This document shows positions 1 to 6,525 of a stretch of 64,000 bases of DNA, piece after piece. The notes below the pieces were generated by a model. That model was not told the origin of the DNA. It searched no databases and saw only the letters and a list, made by a program, of their open reading frames with translations. The DNA comes from UBA868 sp016776875 (lineage in GTDB: Bacteria; Pseudomonadota; Gammaproteobacteria; Arenicellales; UBA868): NCBI GenBank assembly GCA_051201585.1, contig CP179198.1, positions 2,294,001 to 2,358,000 of the forward strand, given 5' to 3'. The position numbers and the translations under genes were made by a program. The number at the start of each line of letters is the position of its first letter. The first letter of the stretch is position 1.

Positions 1-606
1 GAACGTCGCAAAACCCATCGGCCCAAACGCTTCGACGTTCATATCATCCGAAGGCTCCGAAAAAATGTGGCTTGAAAAGATGCCACCGGGCACTTTTTTG
101 ATTACAAAATTAAGCGCGTCTGTTGAAGGCTCATAATTTGTCATTGAATACGCCCGGAACCCCTGCATATCGGATGAGCGCAGCAAAAAGTACTGACCCG
201 CAATAGGTGAAACCGTTTCAGGGAGTTGCACTCGGAAAGTCGCAACATCAGAAGTCTCATTGCAAATATTAACCAGCTTCGCTTTGAACCGTTTCGGTCT
301 GAGTGATGAAAGATGAGATAAATCTATTTTGCTGGACACCAGGATTTCGCAATCTTTCGCCGCCGACGTCTGGCATAGTAATACCTCGCCCTTATCAACT
401 TTTAACTCGCCAGCCGCAGGCGCTTCAGGCCAGAGGTTATGGATCGTGCCGGGCTTTGCTCTCGCAACGCAGGTTGCGCAAACCCCCGCTCCACACGCAT
501 AGGGAAGTGGCGCACCTTGACGTAAACCCGCTTGAAGCAGACTCTCCCCTTCTCTGCATTCGATCGTAAGACGACCGCCTTTATTGATAAATGTAACTTC
601 GGTCAT
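1..606 (-). CDS. msmD: Methanesulfonate monooxygenase reductase MsmD-like, 3' end beyond window
   Basis: This is the NADH:ferredoxin reductase component that would feed electrons to the Rieske oxygenase encoded upstream. The frame opens with ATG at 604-606 and runs off the left edge, so about 202 residues are visible. Residues 1-90 are a plant-type 2Fe-2S ferredoxin domain with C38-x4-C43-x2-C46 and a fourth cysteine near 78. From about residue 105 a ferredoxin-reductase FAD domain begins, with an RAYSMTNY flavin-binding stretch near 153-160. The NAD domain must lie outside the window. It sits 40 nt after msmC as the last visible gene of the msm operon. The fold is clear. The msmD assignment rests on the neighbouring MsmA; alone it could be the reductase of any ring-hydroxylating oxygenase. 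Confidence 0.8.
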   Translation of the reverse strand, partial: MTEVTFINKGGRLTIECREGESLLQAGLRQGAPLPYACGAGVCATCVARAKPGTIHNLWPEAPAAGELKVDKGEVLLCQTSAAKDCEILVSSKIDLSHLSSLRPKRFKAKLVNICNETSDVATFRVQLPETVSPIAGQYFLLRSSDMQGFRAYSMTNYEPSTDALNFVIKKVPGGIFSSHIFSEPSDDMNVEAFGPMGFATF

Positions 607-646
607 TTTGACATATCGCTAATGGAACGAGTTAATCAGCGCTTGC

Positions 647-1024
647 CTACCACTCGAAGTCATCATCCTCATCTTCGTCAAAATCATAAGCTAACTCGCT
701 AGAGGCATCAATCCAGACATTGCCGTCTCGAATTTCACTTGGATAAAATTTCAATGGCTTCTCGGCAGGGCCTTGGATATCACCGCTTTTCAGATTCCAC
801 TGCCAAAGATGCTTGGAGCAGGTCAGTGTAAGACCATGACATAACCCTGATTCGACCAAAGGTTCTGCCATATGAGGGCAAAACGGGGGGATGACTCTAA
901 CGTCGTCCTCAACTCGGGTTGCCAACACGGTAAGGCCGGCCACTTCAAATTTGGCAAGCCCTTGGTCAGGCAAATCAGCGACCGCGCACACACACGACCA
1001 ATCCGGATTTTCTGAATCACTCAT
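647..1024 (-). CDS. msmC: Rieske ferredoxin, MsmC-like electron carrier of MSA monooxygenase
   Basis: This 125-residue Rieske [2Fe-2S] ferredoxin should carry electrons from MsmD to the MsmA oxygenase. The cluster ligands are C49-P-H51 and C69-S-K-H72, a normal CxHx17CxxH spacing that contrasts with the unusual spacing in MsmA. The protein ends in a very acidic tail (DFDEDEDDDFEW). No signal peptide or membrane segment is visible, so it should be cytoplasmic. It lies 83 nt downstream of msmB and 40 nt upstream of msmD. The Rieske ferredoxin identity is secure; the substrate pathway is inferred from context. Confidence 0.8.
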   Translation of the reverse strand: MSDSENPDWSCVCAVADLPDQGLAKFEVAGLTVLATRVEDDVRVIPPFCPHMAEPLVESGLCHGLTLTCSKHLWQWNLKSGDIQGPAEKPLKFYPSEIRDGNVWIDASSELAYDFDEDEDDDFEW

Positions 1025-1107
1025 CTTCTTTTAGGTATTTTGTTTGTAGCCAGCCCGAAACTCACAACCAAAGGCACGAGTGACCATTCCGCAACGGGGG
1101 AGCAGCG

Positions 1108-1602
1108 CTAAATCGGGAAATGAGATCCCTTGTCCAATCTTCGCGTATCTAGCTGAACGATACGCTCCATAAAGAAGGGCTCACCGTTTTCGAAACCAAA
1201 CTTATCGCGATATTTTCCAACCAGAAAAATATTGGATTCACCCGCTAGCGCGTGGGAGTTGATGCCATCCAGTTCTGTTTTGTAGACCGCAAAAGACGAC
1301 ACAGCAGTAGCGGTATCTTGTGATTCATCCATCTCCACGGTATACACAACGGTATGTCGCGCCAAAGGTGAGTTATCCGAATTATGCTTGGGGAGCATAT
1401 CAGTAATCGTTCGCATATCCTCCCGATTTCCGTCCATATAAATCATATCGTAGTTAATTTCGGGGCTGAAAGCCTTAATCGCATAGTAAAAATCTTCATG
1501 GCACAAATTGAGCCAATCATCCCACCGATGCTCGTCCAAAAAGAGGCTTGCTTTATAAATCGCGTTACCAACTGCGACCTGCTTGTTCATGTTGTCGGAC
1601 AT
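1108..1602 (-). CDS. msmB: Aromatic-ring-hydroxylating-type oxygenase beta subunit, MsmB-like
   Basis: This is the 164-residue small (beta) subunit of a ring-hydroxylating-type oxygenase, an NTF2-like fold with a structural role in the alpha3beta3 hydroxylase. Recognisable features are the N-terminal FLDEHRWDDWLNLC segment and the closing strand that contains RIVQLDTRRLDKG. An AAGGAA ribosome site lies about nine bases before the chosen ATG at 1602; a second ATG four codons in is also possible. It is separated from msmA by 115 nt that contain a strong terminator-like hairpin, so its dose relative to MsmA may be set by read-through. Confidence 0.8.
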   Translation of the reverse strand: MSDNMNKQVAVGNAIYKASLFLDEHRWDDWLNLCHEDFYYAIKAFSPEINYDMIYMDGNREDMRTITDMLPKHNSDNSPLARHTVVYTVEMDESQDTATAVSSFAVYKTELDGINSHALAGESNIFLVGKYRDKFGFENGEPFFMERIVQLDTRRLDKGSHFPI

Positions 1603-1660
1603 GAGTCATGTTCCTTGCGTTGAAGATAAACCGAACCCTCAGAAAAAAGGCCCGACTTGG

Positions 1661-1694
1661 AGGAAAAAGAGCGAGCGGAATATACCGCTCGCTC
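1661..1694 (-). terminator. Terminator-like hairpin between msmA and msmB
   Basis: A perfect 10-bp stem (GAGCGAGCGG at 1669-1678 pairing with CCGCTCGCTC at 1685-1694) encloses a six-base loop. On the minus strand it is followed directly by TTTTT. This is the form of an intrinsic terminator or attenuator, placed just after the msmA stop codon and before msmB. Partial read-through would yield more MsmA message than MsmBCD message. Confidence 0.7.
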
Positions 1695-1717
1695 GGTAAT
1701 GTGACGCTCGCGACGTA

Positions 1718-2986
1718 CTAGGCTGCCTCGCGCTTCTGGCCTTCTTCAAAAGACAGCTCAGGGTCGCCGGGCCAACGATCCATCCATCGACCCCACGCGT
1801 CATAAAAATGACGCATCCCTTCTTCATCGTGAATTGTTGGATCACCATCAGCATCCACCTCGTGCCGACCGTGCAAGATTCTTCGCTTATCTGCCCATTC
1901 GTTCATCGTCGCCTGCTGGGTCGATACGGCTAACAGATCTTCATGAAGGTTTCGACCGAAAGGACCCCAGATCGAATTATGGTGCCGCTGGCGAATCAAC
2001 CGCTCTTCGGGGGTATCACTTTTCAGGCCGAGCCCCCGAAACTCAATCATGACTTTGTCCGGACCTAGCGGCGTCATAATGTCGCAACGCAATGCAGAAC
2101 CACGCAGGTTGAAGTTAACGCCGGGAAAGAAATCGATCATTTCCCAGTGATTGTTGGGGAGATGCGGGAAGGATAATTCCTCTCGCGACTCAAACCCTTC
2201 ATATTGGTCGTACTGCACCTCAAAAGAGCCGACATTGACATGGCCATTGTCAAATCCGATATTTTTCCGGGCAAAGTACGAGTCGTTGAACCCGGTGATC
2301 CGGTTATGGTAGTGCAGATAGTCGTGATAAAACTCGGAGTTGGTATCGTGCCACAACTTGTAATTACACGGAATAATCGCTTTATGGTAGTGGAATACTT
2401 CCAGTGGCTCCGCATTCAAAGATTTTTCCATACAGTCAAATGCGCCGCCCGCCCACTCTTCAACTGTCTGGTCTATCGCGTCATTCAGGGTGACCCAAAC
2501 AAATCCGCCATATTTCACTTCACAGCGCAGACGCCGCAATCCGACATCTGAGCATGCCAGGCGATCCTGATACCCCTCAGATCCACGAGAAATATGAACA
2601 CAGTTACCCTTCATGTCGAACTGCCATGCATGAAACATACAGGTCATGTGTTTGGGAGCGCCGGAAGGAGAGCCTTGCTCAAAAGATCCAGACGGCCGAT
2701 TCTCGATCATGTTGCCTCGATGCGGGCAAACATTTAAAAAAGCGCGAATCTGGTTATCAGCTCCTCGTACAACCATGACCGGCTCACGGGCCACCGTCAT
2801 CGTTCGAAATGAATAAGGCTCGGACAATTCGGACTCATGACATACAGGCGTCCAAACCTTTTTAAAAATCTTGGTAATTTCCTCTTCGAAAATATTGCGG
2901 TCCGAGTAGATCCGACTATCGACATACTCTCCGCTAACGATCTTTCCGGGTATCTTGTCCCACTGTTTAGCGTTTCTGGCTGGCAT
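1718..2986 (-). CDS. msmA: Methanesulfonate monooxygenase hydroxylase alpha subunit MsmA
   Basis: This is the catalytic Rieske/non-haem-iron subunit predicted to oxidise methanesulfonate to formaldehyde and sulfite in the cytoplasm. It has 422 residues. The Rieske ligands are C87-P-H89 and C116-M-F-H119, giving C-X-H-X26-C-X2-H. That 26-residue gap is the published hallmark of MsmA; ordinary family members have 15-17. The mononuclear-iron region is NSEFYHDYLHYH near residues 216-227. An AAAAGGAG ribosome site precedes the ATG at 2986. It is first in the msmABCD order, with its own 140-nt upstream region carrying a candidate regulatory repeat. Context (sulfite exporter, sulfonate ABC transporter, serine cycle) supports the call. 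The alternative is an uncharacterised Rieske oxygenase for another small sulfonate. Confidence 0.87.
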   Translation of the reverse strand: MPARNAKQWDKIPGKIVSGEYVDSRIYSDRNIFEEEITKIFKKVWTPVCHESELSEPYSFRTMTVAREPVMVVRGADNQIRAFLNVCPHRGNMIENRPSGSFEQGSPSGAPKHMTCMFHAWQFDMKGNCVHISRGSEGYQDRLACSDVGLRRLRCEVKYGGFVWVTLNDAIDQTVEEWAGGAFDCMEKSLNAEPLEVFHYHKAIIPCNYKLWHDTNSEFYHDYLHYHNRITGFNDSYFARKNIGFDNGHVNVGSFEVQYDQYEGFESREELSFPHLPNNHWEMIDFFPGVNFNLRGSALRCDIMTPLGPDKVMIEFRGLGLKSDTPEERLIRQRHHNSIWGPFGRNLHEDLLAVSTQQATMNEWADKRRILHGRHEVDADGDPTIHDEEGMRHFYDAWGRWMDRWPGDPELSFEEGQKREAA

Positions 2987-3078
2987 CGCGCTGTGCTCCT
3001 TTTAATTTTCTCAAAACTAGGTCAGCGAATTTGGCTGACCTTTCCTCTCCACCTTAGGGCTATTTAAAACCCCCGAGT

Positions 3079-3104
3079 TTGATTTGTAAAATGATTCAAA
3101 TCAA
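3079..3104. promoter_or_regulatory. Inverted repeat upstream of msmA containing TTGATTTGTAAA
   Basis: TTGATTTG (3079-3086) and CAAATCAA (3097-3104) form an exact 8-bp inverted repeat with a 10-base spacer, about 95-120 bases before the msmA start. The 12-mer TTGATTTGTAAA at 3079-3090 recurs at 15062-15073, upstream of the ABC transporter binding-protein gene and in the same orientation. On the msmA strand the repeat overlaps TTTACA, followed 17 bases later by TTAAAT, a plausible sigma-70 promoter. A shared transcription-factor site is inferred. Confidence 0.45.
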
Positions 3105-3126
3105 TAATTTAATAGTCTATATGTAT

Positions 3127-4170
3127 TTAATTTAACCCTTCACAAAAACTTAACGAGATCGCGAAGCTTTTCTTGGTCACTTTTTTCGCTGTCTTTTTTG
3201 CCACTTTCTTTTTAGCGACCTTCTTTTTTGCTGGCAAAGATGTCTTCTTGGCAGTTTTTCGCCGACCGGCTCGACTTGCCTTGACGTCTAGCTGTTCGAG
3301 TTTCCAATCCCATTTCATCTTTTTCGCGAACTTGATCGCCTCATCATCATTCATGAAGACCGTATGCTCTGGACCAGGATAGACCTGATCTTTAACCTCA
3401 TCTCGATATTGAGTGAACACATTCTCCATGATGGGAATCAGGTCGGTATAAACCTTGGAGTGTCTCGGCGTATGCTCTTCGTACAGCGCAAAAAGATCTG
3501 AAGTAATAATATGAACGCCGTGCGCACCAAGTCCTGCGCCAAGGCTGATCACGGGCACCGGTAACACCTGCGCAAGATACTCATTCACTTCCTGAGTGGT
3601 GACCTCACACATCAAGGAGAAACAGCCTGCATCAACCATCGCCCAGGCATCATCCACCAATTCGGCTGCCCTGTCTGCTGTTTTACCTTGCGCAAAAAAT
3701 CCACCGAGCTGCGGCATGCGCATCGGTGTGATACCAATATGTCCTTGCACTGGAATACCCGCTCTATTGATCGCTTCAATATTTCGAGCGTGATACTGGT
3801 TGCCTTCGCACTTCATGACCTCCGCGTTTGCCTCGTGAACAAATCGGCCGGCGTTTTCAACTGCCTGCTCGGGCGAAACATGAAAACTCCAGTAAGGCAT
3901 ATCCACCATTCTCAAACCATAGTCGCTCCCGCGATCAATGGCTTTAGACATCATCATCACTTCATCAAAAGTTACCGTAACGGTACTTTTGTGACCGAAT
4001 AGAATCATCCCGCCCGTATCGGAAACACACAAAATATCAATCCCGAGTCGATCCGCAATTACGGCGCTTCGATAGTCATAAATTGCCATCTGGACGATCT
4101 GCTCGCCCTCGCGCATCTTTTTACGAAGTTGATTAAGGGTGACTTTTCGGCGGGGTTTTTCGTCAGACAT
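3127..4170 (-). CDS. PanB-like ketopantoate hydroxymethyltransferase with histone-H1-like tail
   Basis: Residues 10-290 match the 3-methyl-2-oxobutanoate hydroxymethyltransferase (PanB) fold, which adds a one-carbon unit from methylene-THF to a 2-oxo acid. The expected metal and catalytic positions are present: D51, D90, K120, E122 and E189, plus GHIG and QGKT motifs. PanB is usually near 265 residues. Here about 45 extra residues form a Lys/Ala tail with repeated AKK and VAKK units, like histone H1 or AlgP. The last 13 residues as read (from SFAIS) probably come from a one-base insertion at the AGCT at 3165-3168; removing it ends the protein at ASRSR with a stop at 3150. An AGGAG site precedes the ATG. 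Its place between msmA and a sulfite exporter suggests a C1 role rather than, or besides, pantothenate synthesis; that is inference. Confidence 0.75.
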   Translation of the reverse strand: MSDEKPRRKVTLNQLRKKMREGEQIVQMAIYDYRSAVIADRLGIDILCVSDTGGMILFGHKSTVTVTFDEVMMMSKAIDRGSDYGLRMVDMPYWSFHVSPEQAVENAGRFVHEANAEVMKCEGNQYHARNIEAINRAGIPVQGHIGITPMRMPQLGGFFAQGKTADRAAELVDDAWAMVDAGCFSLMCEVTTQEVNEYLAQVLPVPVISLGAGLGAHGVHIITSDLFALYEEHTPRHSKVYTDLIPIMENVFTQYRDEVKDQVYPGPEHTVFMNDDEAIKFAKKMKWDWKLEQLDVKASRAGRRKTAKKTSLPAKKKVAKKKVAKKTAKKVTKKSFAISLSFCEGLN

Positions 4171-4301
4171 GAACTATCTCCTATGATAAAAAGTGCAGTC
4201 ATCAATCACGCGACCGCCTATGGCTCCGCATTGAAACTCGATCTGCGTGTGCGATGGAAACTATTAAGTTAAAGCGATACTAGACAGCCACTGGGAAGGC
4301 G

Positions 4302-4466
4302 TCAAAAGTAATATCTTATCGTGCGATAGGGGTCGGCTTGCTCAAAGCGCTTTGTAGCGTCTTCGGGATCGAATGCATACTGCAGATCGCAAGCCTTTGC
4401 CAACAGATTGGGGAGTATTGCGGGGGGGGTAACGGTATTGAAAAGCACTTCAGCGGATATTTGCAT
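4302..4466 (-). CDS. Possible small protein, 54 aa, unknown
   Basis: The 334 bases between the sulfite exporter and the PanB-like gene contain a 54-codon frame starting MQISAEVLFNTV and ending RTIRYYF. A GGGAGGGAT ribosome-binding sequence lies about five bases before the ATG at 4466. The composition looks protein-like (DPEDATKRFEQADPY), with no signal peptide or membrane segment. The frame crosses a run of eight C residues, where a length error would change the N-terminus. I do not recognise it. It could be a real small gene of the MSA locus or the remnant of a longer one. Confidence 0.4.
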   Translation of the reverse strand: MQISAEVLFNTVTPPAILPNLLAKACDLQYAFDPEDATKRFEQADPYRTIRYYF

Positions 4467-4504
4467 CCATATCCCTCCCGATCTAGCGAACTCGAGAAAT
4501 CTAG

Positions 4505-5260
4505 CTAAACAAGCGCGCTGCCCGCTTTGATCAGCATTGCAGTGCCTGCCCCCAGTAATGCCATGGCAATAATCCTTTTAAGCGCGTCTTTCGATGCGCG
4601 ATGGGCAAAATTGGCGCCCGCAACGACTCCCACCACTAGCATTGCAGCCAGTATGAATCCCAACTCGAAGTCAACATGGCCAAAAGTTAAGTTGCCTCCG
4701 GTTGCCAATAAGGCGATCGGAATCTGAATAATCTGACTTAAACCAACCGCCGTTAAAGTCGAGACCTTTAGCCACAGCAAAATCGGAACCAACACGAGAG
4801 GACCGCCCGTTCCCGTAATCGCCGAACCAAAACCGGTTAAAACTCCGATTAATACCAAAGCGGTCGGGCTAAGCCCTTTACGCTCGGAGATCACTTCACT
4901 TTTTGGCCGTAGCGCGTGGATCCCAGAAATCAGCACGAGGGTGCCGATTATCAGTTCCAGAGCAACTGCGGGCATCAACCAGGTCGTCATGGCCCCGAGG
5001 TATGCCCCTGGCATGCCTCCCAAACAAAGCCAGAGTCCAGTTACCCAGTCAATTGACCCTCGGCGCGCATACTCGACTGCGCCCACAATCCCCGTAAACA
5101 AATACGCAAACATTGCGGTTGCTATCGCTATGTGGACGTTAACGCCAACCCCTAGCGTCAATAGCGGCACTAGAAGCACGCCCCCAATTCCGATCGCGCC
5201 AATCAATGCGCCCACGAAGACAACGGCAACTGAAATACAACCAAGGACGGCAAAACTCAA
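4505..5260 (-). CDS. TauE/SafE-family sulfite exporter
   Basis: This 251-residue, highly hydrophobic protein has about eight membrane segments and the two-repeat architecture of the TSUP/TauE/SafE family, with glycine-rich IGAIGIGG and FGSAITGTGG signatures at the start of each half. Members export sulfite or sulfoacetate. Here it would remove the sulfite released when MSA is oxidised. The likely start is TTG at 5260. It is transcribed toward the PanB-like and msm genes and divergently from the LysR regulator. The family is certain; the substrate is inferred from context. Confidence 0.85.
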   Translation of the reverse strand: MSFAVLGCISVAVVFVGALIGAIGIGGVLLVPLLTLGVGVNVHIAIATAMFAYLFTGIVGAVEYARRGSIDWVTGLWLCLGGMPGAYLGAMTTWLMPAVALELIIGTLVLISGIHALRPKSEVISERKGLSPTALVLIGVLTGFGSAITGTGGPLVLVPILLWLKVSTLTAVGLSQIIQIPIALLATGGNLTFGHVDFELGFILAAMLVVGVVAGANFAHRASKDALKRIIAMALLGAGTAMLIKAGSALV

Positions 5261-5432
5261 ATTAATTTCTCTTCATTTCGGATGATTTACGGCGGGTTAC
5301 CGGGATTTGTGCCCGTTAGCCCCAAGGGGTTTTGAATGTGGCTCACAAGCCTACCCGAAAATCCCTGTTGACCATAAACTTTTCAAACTGGTTCGCCAGG
5401 TAATTCCATTTATTTTTATGAGGTTGTAGTTT

Positions 5433-5459
5433 TGATAGGGAATGGTTATAAACCTATCA
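5433..5459. promoter_or_regulatory. Palindromic candidate operator between TauE and LysR genes
   Basis: TGATAGG (5433-5439) and CCTATCA (5453-5459) form an exact 7-bp inverted repeat with a 13-base spacer, inside the 283-base divergent promoter region (5261-5543). It lies about 85 bases upstream of the LysR start. That is where a LysR-type regulator would be expected to bind to control itself and the exporter. No other structure was seen in this gap. Confidence 0.4.
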
Positions 5460-5543
5460 CACGAATATTTTGATGGTTTTCACCTATTAACAGAATCTAA
5501 ACCCAAAAAATCATTGACGGGTTGTTTAACCGGGGAGAGCACA

Positions 5544-6493
5544 ATGTTTTTGAGACAGTTTGAATACTTAATTGCGTTGGAGAAAGAGGGGCATTTTGGA
5601 CGAGCTGCGGAGCGTTGCCACGTTTCCCAACCAAGCCTCTCGAGCGCGCTCCAACAATTAGAAGCAGAAGCTCGATGTTCCGATCATTCTCCGGCACCAA
5701 CGGTATCAGGGATTCACGCCAGAGGGCGAGCGCGTGGTTAGCTGGGCGAAGAGACTTCTGGCCGACAAAAAAAGCATGATCGAAGAAGCTTGCCATCATG
5801 CGCAGCAATCTTAACGGACGCCTACGCATTGGTGCGATGCCAACCAGTTCGCCGATCTTGCCTAAAATTAATCAACTGTTCTCAACCCTTTACCCGTCTG
5901 TCGAGGTTGATATCCAGTTTCTGGGATCCGATAAGCTCATCAATGAGTTACGAAATTTTGAGCTCGATGTTGGCATCACTTATCTCGAAGGATCGTCACT
6001 CAACAAGCTGAACACAATGGCACTTTACGAAGAGCAACTCAGCCTGATGATCCCTGAACACATGCTGCCTGCAGATCAAACAAGCATCAGCTGGGCTCAA
6101 GCTTCTGAACTGCGTCTTGGCCTACTCTCGCCAAATATGGGTGAACGAGGGGTCATGGATGAAGCATTTCAAAACGTCGGTCAAAGCCCCAGTCCGAGTC
6201 TCGAGTGTAATTCGATTTTCCAATTGGCCTTTCATGTGATGCAAGGGGACATTGCGACCATTGTCCCGAACGGTTTCAGCAAGACAAATGACGCATTTCC
6301 CGGCACGCGCGAAATATCACTCACTGATCCCGTCCTCAGCAAGCCCGTGGGTCTGATTTGGGAGAAAGTCGTTCCGCCACTACCGATGGCGCAAGCAATG
6401 GCAGACCTATTATTGGAGTCTCGTGAAGAAATATTTTCCGCATTGGGAAAATCCGAGGAACCCAAATCCCTAAAACGAAAAAAAGTCGCCTAG
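5544..6493 (+). CDS. LysR-family regulator with two apparent frameshifts
   Basis: The translation spans three frames but is continuous at family level. It starts MFLRQFEYLIALEKEGHFG with a helix-turn-helix (RAAERCHVSQPSLSSALQQL), then LDVPIILRHQRYQGFTPEG, then GRLRIGAMPTSSPILPKI and a full LysR substrate-binding domain to residue 315. The breaks fall at the AGCT tetramers 5669-5672 and 5787-5790. Dropping one A at each gives LEAELDVP and IEELAIM, both normal for the family, and a total of 316 codons. The gene is divergent from the sulfite exporter and is the likely regulator of the MSA locus. I think these are consensus errors, but a true pseudogene cannot be excluded from sequence alone. Confidence 0.8.
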
Positions 6494-6525
6494 TGTCAGT
6501 GCGATTTAGAGTGACATCTGACGCG

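Noticed and set aside
303..569. Plus-strand 88-codon open frame at the left edge
   Set aside because: It lies antisense to the reductase gene, whose 2Fe-2S and flavin motifs are clear, and has no recognisable features of its own.
5435..5457. OxyR box between the TauE and LysR genes
   Set aside because: ATAG and CTAT are present but 15 bases apart rather than 7, and the second pair of the OxyR motif is missing.
5544..6493. Treating the LysR gene (and the other broken genes) as decayed pseudogenes
   Set aside because: Apart from the AGCT sites there are no stops, deletions or loss of conserved residues, and clpA and the NAD-GDH gene show the same pattern, so decay is not the best reading.
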